Assembly (NCBI RefSeq): GCF_964199755.1
Contig: NC_133917.1
Coordinates: forward strand, 4,407,967-4,471,966
Reading direction: 5' to 3'
Origin: Larus michahellis
Lineage: Eukaryota > Chordata > Aves > Charadriiformes > Laridae
Length of the DNA stretch: 64,000 nucleotides
Shown piece after piece: positions 44,031-54,800 of this stretch; the stretch's first letter is position 1; each line of letters opens with the position of its first letter. The notes under the pieces were generated by a model that was not told the DNA's origin, did no database searches, and saw only the letters and a program-made list of their open reading frames with translations. Both the position numbers and the translations under genes were made by a program.

Positions 44031-45289
44031 TTATGCTTCGTTTGCACGCTTGGTGTAAGATTTGGTCCTGCGGTGGGATGATGTAATTCACAGTGGGGTT
44101 CATTTGAGTGTATCCCAGTGTCTCCTTCTACTAAACTACACTATAACTTGTATGTGACACCACAGTAAGAGCAGAAATACAGTCGTCTTTCTCACCAAAC
44201 CGGTGTCTGGAGTGATTTTTCCCTCCCAAGTTGTTAAATTCTCTCGCCTTCCCTCGACGACAGTTTGCAGGAGCATCCCTCTTTGTGGGGAAGGACGGGA
44301 ATGAATTGCGCAAAAGATTTTGCTTTTTTGGGGTGATGGGGAGCCTTTTTTAACTCTGGGGTGCTCTCTCCTGTGCGTCTTTATCAGTGCTCTCCACACC
44401 TAGGCCCACAGGTAGCGATGCCTAAGGTGGGCTCCCCCCCACCCCCCAAAAAATCCCTTTTTGCATTTGGAGATTTCAGCACAAAGGGATTTTTGAGCAA
44501 GTGATGTTGTTTTCAGCCCTTTTCTCTTCGAGCTACGCCTTGCGCCTGTGCACCCGCGGCGGCCGGGCGAGGGGAAGAGCTGCTGATGTGACGCTGTGAC
44601 GGGAGCGCTCCCCGTTTCCCAGCCCTGGGCATCCCCAGCGCTGATGGGCGCCGGATGATGTGCTGTGGCGGGAGGGCACCGCTGCCTGCGGAAGCCCGAG
44701 CTCGGCTGCCTCCTCAGCAAACCTGGCCGCAACTTCGCAATAGTCCAGGGGGAGGGAATATTTCATCTCCCTGTGACAAACCATTCGCTGACTGCCCGGG
44801 GACACGGTGCTGAATTTTTTTTTCCCTCTCTGGGACTTGCAGATTTTAATTTTGCCGTTGGAACGAGACAGTCCCGGTGTCTTTTAGCCTTCTCACAGTC
44901 CCTTTACCCTCTCAGCAGCTTGGCCTTTACTTGCTGTCAGCGTGGGCTAATTATCCTGGTGGGGATCCCAGTGGCCTGAGGCAGCTCTTTGTTTTATTTT
45001 CCCCTGTTGGCCCCTGATTTCTCTTGCCTTTTCTGCAGCCTCAAGAGAGGCAGTGCCGGCACTCGCTTATCTGATCTTGGAGGTGGATCGTTTCATCCAG
45101 GCTGCCTCCGTCGGAATGCGGAGGAGTTTGAATTAAGCCATCAGTTTCCTAAAGGATGGAGGAAAAGGGACGCCGTGGCCTATGAAGACTCTTTTTGTGG
45201 GATTTCAGGGGGCATTGGGTGCTGTGAGAGCCCGGTGCCCATCTAGGAGTGGGCAGAGAGATGAGTAGGGTCAGGTCCAGAGGGATCCG
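44031..45289. other. Intergenic sequence without a recognised gene
   Basis: Here I looked on the minus strand for HDAC7, which follows SLC48A1 in human, and saw no deacetylase motif. Sequence is unique, and no gene can be supported. Confidence 0.45.
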
Positions 45290-45721
45290 CAGACACGCTG
45301 GGAGGGCTGGAGCCCCTCTGCTGTGGGGACGGGCTGAGAGAGCTGGGGGGGTTCAGCCTGGAGAAGAGAAGGCTCCGGGGAGACCTTCCAGCCCCTTCCA
45401 GTCCCTCAAGGGGCTCCAGGAAAGCTGGGGAGGGACTCTGGAGCAGGGAGGGGAGCCATGGGACGAGGGAGAAGGGTTTTACACTGAAAGAGGGAGATTT
45501 AGGTGAGATCTGAGGAAGAAATTCTTGGCTGTGAGGGGGGTGAGCCCCTGGCCCAGGTTGCCCAGAGAAGCTGTGGCTGCCCCATCCCTGGAGGGGTTCA
45601 AGGCCAGGTTGGACGGGGCTTGGAGCAACCTGGGCTGGTGGGAGGTGTCCCTGCCCAGGGCAGGGGGTGGCACTGGGTGAGTTTTAAGGTCCCTTCCCAC
45701 CCAAACCAGTCTGTGATTCCT
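45290..45721 (+). mobile_element. CR1 LINE 3' fragment
   Basis: It starts near cgcagacacgctgggagggctgg, reads gagaagagaaggctccggggagacc and gtgaggggggtgagcccctgg, and ends aaaccagtctgtgattcct. It consists of 3' UTR and the tail of the coding region only. Confidence 0.85.
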
Positions 45722-48012
45722 CTGCAAACAAGTCCCGGTGATGCTTGTGCCTGGGCTGGGCAGGGGATGAATGGCCTGTTCCTTCTGCCAAGCAGCAGAT
45801 TTGATGTCAGGGACGGGGCAGGGTTGGTGCTTTGGTGGTATCTCACCAGGCTCAAACCGGTGGGAACAATGCGTTTGTTCTTGCCATCTCCAAGCACGAG
45901 TAAATGCTGCCCGGCTTCCTGTGGCACCATGAACGTCTCCTGCACGGCCCTCGGTGGAGAAATCCACCCTTGTCCCGGGAAGCTGTGGGCTGGGAGGAGG
46001 TCCTGCACGGAGACATCTGTCCTGCATGGAGGCATCTCCAGCGAGGAGACACCTGTGCTGCAGCTCCAGCGCTGTCGCCACCCGCTCCCGAAGGCTGGGC
46101 AGCCTCCCCTGGCTTCACGCGGGAGGTGTAAATCCCCGCACCCGAGAGGTGAGATTCCCAAATCCCCTCGAGCTCTGGGTGCGCAGAAGCTCCCCCCTGT
46201 GCTCCTGCTTCTGGTGGTGGACCTGGCTGAAAATTGCCGGGGGGGATGAGGAATTGGCTCTTGCCGGGGCGCCCGCTGTGGTCTGCAGGAAGCTGCCTGT
46301 CTCCCCTGCGTGGTCCGAGCTGGTGACCGAGCTCCGAGCAGGCTCAGCCGGCGCCTGCGCGGCCGAGGGGGAAACGGGAATCGCGCGCCTCTTCTTCCTC
46401 CCAGGATTTGGGCAAAGAGAAGGCGATTTGGGGAAAGAGCGGGCGGTTTTAGGAACCTGGGCGGGGAGGGGAAATGCAAGGCAATGTCTTAAATTCAGCG
46501 CGGAAGGTTGGCTGGAGTTCGGTGGGCTGCGCTGCTCGGCTCTTCCACCAAGCCCCTGGCCCGGGGGTGGCTGCGTGTCCCCGTGCTGGGCTGGCGCTGG
46601 TGGGGACCCCCCTCTCCCTCCGCACCTCGCCAGAGGCCGGGCGTGGGGCGGCTCTCCCCCTGCCTGGTGACACGAGTCCTGTCACCGGTGCGGGGACCAG
46701 GACCCCGTGCCCCCCACCCAGTCCGCGGGGTTAGCGAGGATTGGGGCGGTGGGCTGAGGCCCCCGCACCTTGCTTCCCCATCATCTGGTTTCCGTCGCCC
46801 GGCCAGCGGCTGGTGGGAGGCCGCGGGAATCAGAACATTTGGAATAAATCTGGGAAGCGCTGGGACGGCGTCTGCCCTTTGATGCTTTTCCTGCCGGAGG
46901 GAAGAGTCCAAGGCTCCGCAGCCCGCGGTTGGGCGCAGGAGCTGGCGGTGCCGCGCGGGGAGCTGCCCTCCCGCTCCCATTACCAAGGAAATGAGTTTGC
47001 CGGGCTCAGCTGCACCCTCAGCGGCGCGACTGGATGCCATCTCCAAAGGGACCCGGAACGGCTTCCCTGGGGGCTTCTGGGGCGAGAGGTGAGAACTGTC
47101 CTCCGGGGGGGGGGGGGGTGGGTGGGAAGGGGGCTGGACTGGTCCCCCCACCCCGGTGCCAGCAGGTTGTGGCAGCAGCACGGGAGGGAGGGAGGGATGC
47201 GGGCGATGGGGCGAAGCCCCCGGCCTGGCTGGGAGCACCCATGGGTGCAGGGTGGGCAGTGGCCGGTGGAGGGCAGCAGCGGCCCGGCCATGGCTGGGGG
47301 GGAGCTGGAACCCCCCCAAGGAGCAAGATCTTCATCCCCATGACACCCCCATCGCGGGGGCGTGTGTCCGGCTGAGGGTCTCCTGGGCTTTGCAGAGGGG
47401 GGACAAGGCCGGACCCCTTTGGGGACCACCAGCTCCCACGGCAGCGACCTCACCGTCCCCAGCGAGCCCCCGTTTCCTTGCAGGCTGAGCTCTGCAGAAG
47501 TCCCCGTTTCACGCCCGTGCCCCGACCCACGTCATCAGAAGGGTCTGGCAAATGGTGAGTTGTGGCCAGTGGCCACCGCGGGTTGCTTTGGTGCTCCCCT
47601 TCCCTCTGCAGGGGCTCACAGCCGGCTCTGGGAGATGCTCCTGCAACCGGGAGGTGGCTCCTGGCACCCGTCCCGGCTCCTTCATGCCGAAATCCCAGCT
47701 GGTTTTGTTCTGCTGAGGAGCCACCGAGTCTCTGCCATCGCCGGGGAGGTGACGAGGGCTGACAGTGCTGTGGCACACGCACCCAGGGACGCCGCGTGAG
47801 CCCTTCCCAGGGGGATTCCTCCCACCAGCCCCGTCCCCTGCGGCTGGTCCAGGGGCTGAGCTCGGAGCTGCAGCAGGTCCGGCACCGTGTCACCACCCTC
47901 CAGGGTGTCCCCTGGGATGGGGACTGCGTGGAGGCCACCGAGGAGCTCGGCATGGACCCGCAGTGCCTCTGGGTGGCTCTCCCGTCATGGGGTGCTCAGG
48001 GATGTAGGTACC
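45722..48012. other. Intergenic sequence with a CpG-rich block
   Basis: From about 46300 to 47095 the sequence is GC- and CpG-rich and ends in a donor-like gcgagag|gtgagaac. A 71-bp segment at 47484-47554 has a good acceptor (cccccgtttccttgcag) and donor (aaatg|gtgagt). No protein family is recognised. This could be the start of an unannotated transcript or chance. A G run and ggga tandem lie at 47105-47195. Confidence 0.35.
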
Positions 48013-48377
48013 CGGAGAAGAGAAGGCTCCAGGGAGACCTTGTAGCAGCTTTCCAGTATCTCTAGTATCTGTGAGAAAGCTGGAGAGGGACTTTCTACAA
48101 GGGCATGTAGTGATAGGACGAGGGGGAGCGGTTTTAAACTGGAAGAGGGGAGATTTCGGTGAGATCTGAGGCAGAAATCCTTGGCTGTGAGGGTGGTGAG
48201 CCCCTGGCCCAGGTTGCCCAGAGAAGCTGTGGCTGCCCCATCCCTGGAGGGGTTCAAGGCCAGGTTGGACGGGGCTTGGAGCAACCTGGGCTGGTGGGAG
48301 GTGTCCCTGCCCAGGGCAGGGGGTGGCACTGGGTGAGCTTTAAGGTCGCTTCCCACCCAAACCGTTCTGTGATTCTA
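48013..48377 (+). mobile_element. CR1 LINE 3' fragment
   Basis: It starts ggagaagagaaggctccagggagacc, contains the segment ttctacaagggcatgtagtgataggacg also found in the 24605 copy, and ends aaaccgttctgtgattctacct. Confidence 0.85.
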
Positions 48378-51300
48378 CCTGCAGTGCATCGCTGGCTCTC
48401 CACTTCCACTGTCTCTCTCAGTGGCTTCACTGCCACAAAGCTGCCTCTCGGGGTGGCCAAAGGACGGCAGGTGTGAAGGGGAGGGATCTCCCTTCTCTCC
48501 TTGGGGTGCAGCTGGGAATCGGAGTCCCCCAGGCGACAGCCTCCCCCCGCCCTGGGCTACAAGATGGGTTTTGCAGCTTGATGGAGCCAGACACCCCCCA
48601 AGGGAAGGGTTGAGCAGCCCTTGACTGCCTCGGTCAGGAGGGGAAAAGCCTTCTCCTCCCCTGGGGGAAGGTTTCCAGCCTCTGCTCTAAACCAGGCAGG
48701 GCAGCACCCCAGCCCAAATTATGTGTTCGTCCCTCCGGCGCCGGGACAACAGAGGCTCCGTGTGGCTCTAAAGAGCCAGAGCCACCCCCCAGGGCAGACC
48801 GGAGTCCATCATCTTGCCCTGAGAGCCCTTCTCTACCTGCAGGCTCCCCAAAGCCTTGATGATCCCAGCCCCGTTCTCCAGATAGACCAGGCTTTACCAC
48901 GATGTGTTCCACGCAATTGCCCAGTTTTCGCCCAGCTGGAGGAGCAGCAGCGCGCGTATCACCCCGCACTTGGCTGCATGAGGAAGTCTGCAGGGATCGG
49001 GCAGCATCTGCTGGATTTGGCACGTGTGTTGGTGCTTGCAGAGGACCTTTGGTGTTGGAAGCAGCCTGCTGCGAAGCACGGCTCTACCTGCAGCCCACTG
49101 TCACGCCACCGGTGCGGGTCTCCAACAGCTTGCTGGGACCTACCATAAGGGTCTCGGCACCCTCCCAGAGGGTCTGTTGTTTGCCCGCGTCGGTGGCCCT
49201 GATCCCACCTTCCTGCCTGAGCAGCGCTTGCAGATATTCAAAGCAACATTAACAAAAACAACAGATTTTTTGCATTTTAGCAATCTGCTTTCAAGATGTG
49301 GAGAGGACGGAAGCGGTGTTTCAAAGGCTTTGAGCGCCGCAGCCCCGCCAGACGTGGAGGCCTCCGCAGATGGGCCTCGCTGGAGCTGCTGAACGTGGGC
49401 CTTCAAAGGTGGGTTTGGGTGGAGAAGGATGCTCGGTGCCTGCTGGCCAGGGTGACGCTGTCCTCGGCGTGTTGGATCCATAAATCTTGGCTGTGTGTCC
49501 TCTAAGTGGGCTCTGGGGCTGTGCTTAGGAGTGTCCAACAGCCCTAAGCCATGGGGCAGAGCCTGGGGCTCCATCCAGCTGGGGCAAAGAGGTCTTCAGC
49601 CATCCTTGGGGTGGCCATGGATGGTCCCAAGCGTGGCGGGGCTGGGAACATAGTGCTGGGAGGGATCAGCCATGCAGGCAGGAGGGTCAGAGGTCTGCCC
49701 AGATGCCAGGTCCCTCTTCCCTTGGGGATGTCCACCCATCCAGCTTGATGGTGCCACGTTGGGTCTCATCCTGCCCCTTGGCCAAAGCCGTGCATGCAGG
49801 ACCCATCGCCTGGCAGCGTGGGTGCTGAGAAGGGGAATCTGTCTGCAGGAAGGACCAAGGGAGAAGGGACCGTTTTCCAAGCCTGGCAGGAAAGGGGGAC
49901 CTCACCCCTGCTCGGTGGCACTGCGGATCCGCTGGGATGCACGGTTTGCCGCAGGCGCGGTCCCCAGCCTTGCGGCGGAGCTGGCCCGCCCGGCGAGGAG
50001 GGAGCCGACTCAGCACATATTTGCACTTTGTTTACTGGCTGTTGCTTGTAAAAAAAGAAGAAAAAAGAAAAAGAAAAAAAAAAAAAAGAAAGAAAAATCC
50101 CCCAAATACCATTTTAATAACTGCAGCCCTCGCACGCAACATCCCGATCGGAGCAGGAGGGAGCTGTGTGCCACCGTGTGCTGGCTGGAGGAGGATGTAG
50201 CAGGAGTGGGGTGGTTTTGGACACGAATGGGAGGCCCGTGGCGTCAGGGGCGGTGCTGGGTGAGGCTGGGGGCAGGTACAGGTTGGACATGATGGGTAGA
50301 AGATAGCAGTGGATGGGGCACGGCGGGGTGACCTTGGATGTGGCAGGCTGCGATAGGCGTTGGCATGGATGGGATAGGCGTTGGCATGGCCGGGGTGGGT
50401 TAAAAGAATAAAATAAGGCTAGGAGGGATCTTGTGGTAGTCTTCGTTCTGCGCCCTCCTGACAGCAGGAGAGCTGCAAGGTCTCTGCATCCAGCCCCATT
50501 CCTGAGCGTGGCTGTGGGTCCCGGTGGGGTGGGGAGGACAGGACAATCCACCCAAGGGCGGCGTGGCAAGGAAGAGCCCCTGCCCAAGACCTCTTTGCTG
50601 GAGCAACCCCAGAGGTGTCTCCTTGCTTCAACTGCCGGATCTCAAGCTGGATGGACGCTGGACTCAGGGACGCGAGCCCAGGCCAAGTCCTTCCTCCTGG
50701 TCGTCATCTTCAGCGCTGAGTCCTGCTGGGCTGATGCTCTTCCCAAGGGAATTCGTGATCCTGCCTCGTGCTTCTCGCAAGCCAGGCGGCAGAGGTGGGT
50801 TTTGGTAAAAATTAGCAGTGGGATTAAAAGTCCCCAGCTGAGCTGATTTAGTGTTGGGAGAAGCTAACTGAAGCGCAGACGGAGCTGGGAGGCAGCCACG
50901 GTCTCGGGGGGGGGGCGGGGGGGGGTTGAGCATCACACACAGAACTGGGAATAGTTATTTTTAGGACATCTTTCAGCTTGGAGAACAACCAAGAGAGTAA
51001 AATGGTTCAATATGGTTCCAATATTTAACAAGGAGGCTGAAAATTGCCGGCTTGAAGGAGTATCTAGGAAGAGCCTTTGAGACAATATTTATGGAGAGCA
51101 ACGATGTGCAGCCAAAAGGAGCCAAACTGCAGCTTCGCGAAGAGGTTATCGGATGGTCCTGGCACCTCCATGGAGGTTATTCTCCAGTTTGGAGCTGGCT
51201 GGGGGCTCTGGTCCTCTCTGGGGACAACCCCTGCTGCAGGGTTGGAGCTTCTCCTGGAAGGGCTGTTGCTTACCTTCCTCCCAAACCAGGAACGAAAGAG

Positions 51301-51773
51301 TAAAGAAACAAAGAAAGGGCTTAAAAGGCCAAGAATGAACTGAAATAATCATCACCGAGTGAAACACGATGGCAAACAAAGAGGCAAGTGATGAGACGGG
51401 TGCCCTTCCCCTCCTCCCGCGAGCGTTGGGGCTGTGAGATCCTCCACCAGATCCTGTTTACGCCGCGCCTGATGTGGCTGGAAACATCTCGCCGAGCCAG
51501 CGCCGCGCCAGGACGTGTCTCTTGGCCCCCAGCTCCTTGACACGGTTCAGTGGTTTAAGGGCCTTGTGGGGGAGAAATTATTCTGGGAATAATTACATTA
51601 AAAAATCTTGCGGGTTGGTAGCCGGGTCCCGAAGCTGAAGGCTCCGAAGCTAAAAATCAACCCTCAAAAAATAAAAAATTCTCCCTTATCTGCCCAGTGC
51701 CTGGCAAGTGGAGTTGGTTTGGGATGGGCAGAGTTTGGGATGAGCACCCTGTAGCCCACCAGGCCGATGCACG
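48378..51773. other. Intergenic sequence without a recognised gene
   Basis: No supported exon. A purine tract (A runs with single G) lies at 50050-50097 and a G-rich run at 50907-50927. The remaining sequence is unique and GC-rich to 50900, then more balanced. Confidence 0.45.
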
Positions 51774-51815
51774 CTCCTCCTCCTCCTCCTCCTCCTCCTC
51801 CTCCTCCTCCTCCTT
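51774..51815. repeat. CCT trinucleotide repeat
   Basis: About 14 uninterrupted CTC/CCT triplets form a pure pyrimidine tract (purine on the minus strand). It gives poly-Ser, poly-Pro and poly-Glu frames that are not genes. Confidence 0.97.
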
Positions 51816-54800
51816 TCCTAAGGGGATATTTTCGTTTTGTTTTCCCAGCCTGGGGAAGATTTGCTCAAGTGGGATGGGATCCGCCGAATTCTGGCTGGGA
51901 GGAAGCTTCGCCCAGGAAGGAGGTTGGGAAAAACGGGATGTCCACGTTGTAAGTGCCAGCGGCGGCAAGAAGACCTCGTCAAGGGTTTTGTATTTCCAAA
52001 CGCTGACTTTACCTTTGATCTTGTTCCATTTTTCTGTTACGCTAATCATTTAATACGCCCAGGTCTTGCACTCGGATCCTCAGCTCCTCCTCTCGGCGGC
52101 CAACGCCTTTGTGTGGCAATGGCTTTGCATCACTTCCAAATTGTTTTTACCTCCCTCCTGGCTGTTAGGCAAACGAAAGCACTAACGAAGCCGGTCCCCA
52201 GCCAGTCCCCGAGGGACCCCAAGCCGGTGACAGTCCCTCTTCCACCACAGCCCCTTGCCTCCCCCTTAGCCTGTTCCTGTCCCAGTTAAAACCCCCTTGT
52301 CTCCAGTTTACCTACAAGTACCTGTGGAGCCATTTATCAAGTGTGTTAATAAAGTCCAGACAGAGGAGCTCTACTGCACGGCCTTTGTTCGGAAAATAAT
52401 TTTTGATCAAAGGCAATTATCGAGTTGGCCCAAGGTGAGCTTGTTCTCTGCCATTTTTATCCAATTATCTCCCTATCTTTGATAGTTTTTGCCTTCCAGA
52501 TTTCCTCCCAGCCCCGCACAGCGCCGGGGTCGCACTCGCTCACCTCCCTTGCCCTTCTGACAATAAAAGCTCCGTATTTGCCGTCTTTACTCACTCGGTT
52601 CTATTTTCCGCTAAGATGTGATATTTATTACAGATCCAGGTTTCGGTGCTCTGGCACACAATACTCGCCGAGCTTTGCCTTCGCCTCCAAGGCGCTCGCT
52701 CCATAAACTCCTCGTGACGCACCCGTCCTCCATCCTCATCCTCCCCACTGAATCATGGCGTCATTTGGGGAAACGTCGAAATTACCTTTAAGCCCAATCC
52801 TATCCGCACTGCACAGATGTAATCTTCTTTTTTTTTTTTTTCGCTCTCTTTTAATGTACACGGCTAAAGGGCTTTCCGGCTGAACTTCTTTAGCCAGGCC
52901 TAATTCAGCCTGGCTTAGGACGATTCTGCCTATCCCGACAGAGTTATCCAAGGAAGAGGCGTTCTACTTGTAAACGGGGCTTTTCAATGGGGTTTTCCCT
53001 CTCTCCATCTCAAAAAAAAACCCCCCGTGGTTTCCTAGCGAAGCACGTATACTTCAGCTGTGCATTCGATTTAACCCACGCCAGCTCATGGTCACTCATT
53101 TCAGATGACACTTTTTCACAGCTTCCCTTGGAAGACGGTCCATTGCCCATGTTCCCCGACCCGCAATGTTCTCTCTAGCCCTCAGAAAAACCTAAATTTC
53201 AACAAGACCTTCCTGATTTCCCCTGAAAACACCCAACCCTGCAGTGCTTTGCATCACAGGACACGGTCCCTTTTACATTACAGCCTGGACAAAAGCTTTC
53301 CTTTCTGGTGATGGAGAAGGTAAGGAAATGGAAGACACTCCTTCCTCGATGGGGCATCAACCCTTAGGAAAATCAGCCTGGACAGGAGACAGACAGCCCA
53401 GCCCAGCCCAGCCCCACAGGCGACGCAGCGAGGCAGTGATCCTTCAGGAGCTTTTCCACCAAGATGATCTTCTCCTTTCATCCATCCCTGCTCAACTCTA
53501 CGTGCCGGCACCCACCAGGTAACGTCCTTAGCGCCAGTCGGCAGCCGGGCAAGGAGACCTGCAGAGAGCAGCAGGTATGGTCGAGCAGCAGGTAGGGCTT
53601 CTCTACCAAGGTATGACCTATGGTGAGCCTGAAAGTGTCTTTGTTGCTTGGTCTGGAGAAGGAACCACCAAGAGGAGACCTGGCCGTGGTCTTTGGGGGC
53701 TGTTCTACAGAGGAGAGGGACGATGCGCTTTTCTTGTCCGGTCCAGATGGGAAAAGATATAATAGGCTTAAACTGCAGCACAGATATAGGTTAGGGCTTG
53801 GGAGGGATTAGTGAGGGCGGCAGGTTGCTGGTGTGGCTGCCCGTGTCCCCTTCGCCGGCCGGACAATCCGGACGGGCATTTGCAGACGTGGCAGAGGCAT
53901 GATTGGCCCATCCTGGGGACAGGAGGACGCATGGGTTGACCTCTCCAAGTCATCTCAGCTGCAATTTCCTATGACTTGACCTTTTATCCCAGCCAAAACT
54001 GCTGAATCTGAACTCACGAGTGGTTTGGGAGTGGATGAAGCGGGATGTGTCAGTGTAGGAACCGCTTGCCAGAGACACGGGGTTGGGGGGACTCAGTGGC
54101 CAGCCCTGCTCCGTGCCAGCGCCTTTCCTTGCGTGTCTGCCTGCTGATGCTCGAATCAGCTCCGTAGCGCCCCTGATTTTTCCACTGCCTCGGGCTCCTC
54201 TGCCCAGGACCGTGCCTCCAGGTCGGTCTGTGTTTCCCCAACGTTACCCAACGCCTTCCCTGCCTTTAGCCCTGCCCTCGGGTGCCCACGCAGCTTAACC
54301 CGCACCCGCAAACCCGTTTGATATTGACCGTCTCTACATCCCGGGCTCTGCTCGGCTCGGCTTTGACGCTGGGTGACCCCGTCCCATCTCAGGGGTAAGA
54401 TACAGGCGGACGACGGGAGCAGAGGGGACGGCCCCGGGGTGTTGGGGGTGATGGGCTCTGCCACCCTCCTGCACACGTGGCCCTGGACGAGCAGCTCGAG
54501 CCCGTCCTGCTCCACGCCGCGCCATGCATCCCGCCTTTTAATAAGCCCCTTGAAGTCATCTCCAGATTCTGCAGCTCATGCCCTCGTCTTTCCCTCCTTT
54601 AAATCTTACTTGGAAGTTTTTAGCTGATACATTAGCCCAATAAAGCCCAACAATTGGAGAGAAACCCAACCCTACCCCCACCCCACCCCCCCTTCTCCAT
54701 CGAGATCAAACGGGTTTTAATCGGAATAGAATTTCCTTTGACAAAATGAGTAAAATCTGTCGCTCGCATCCGCCCGGCCAGCCGCTCCTCAGCCCTGGGC

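Noticed and set aside
53620..53810. Old CR1 fragment
   Set aside because: Only about 60 bp resembles a CR1 3' region; too diverged to list as a feature.
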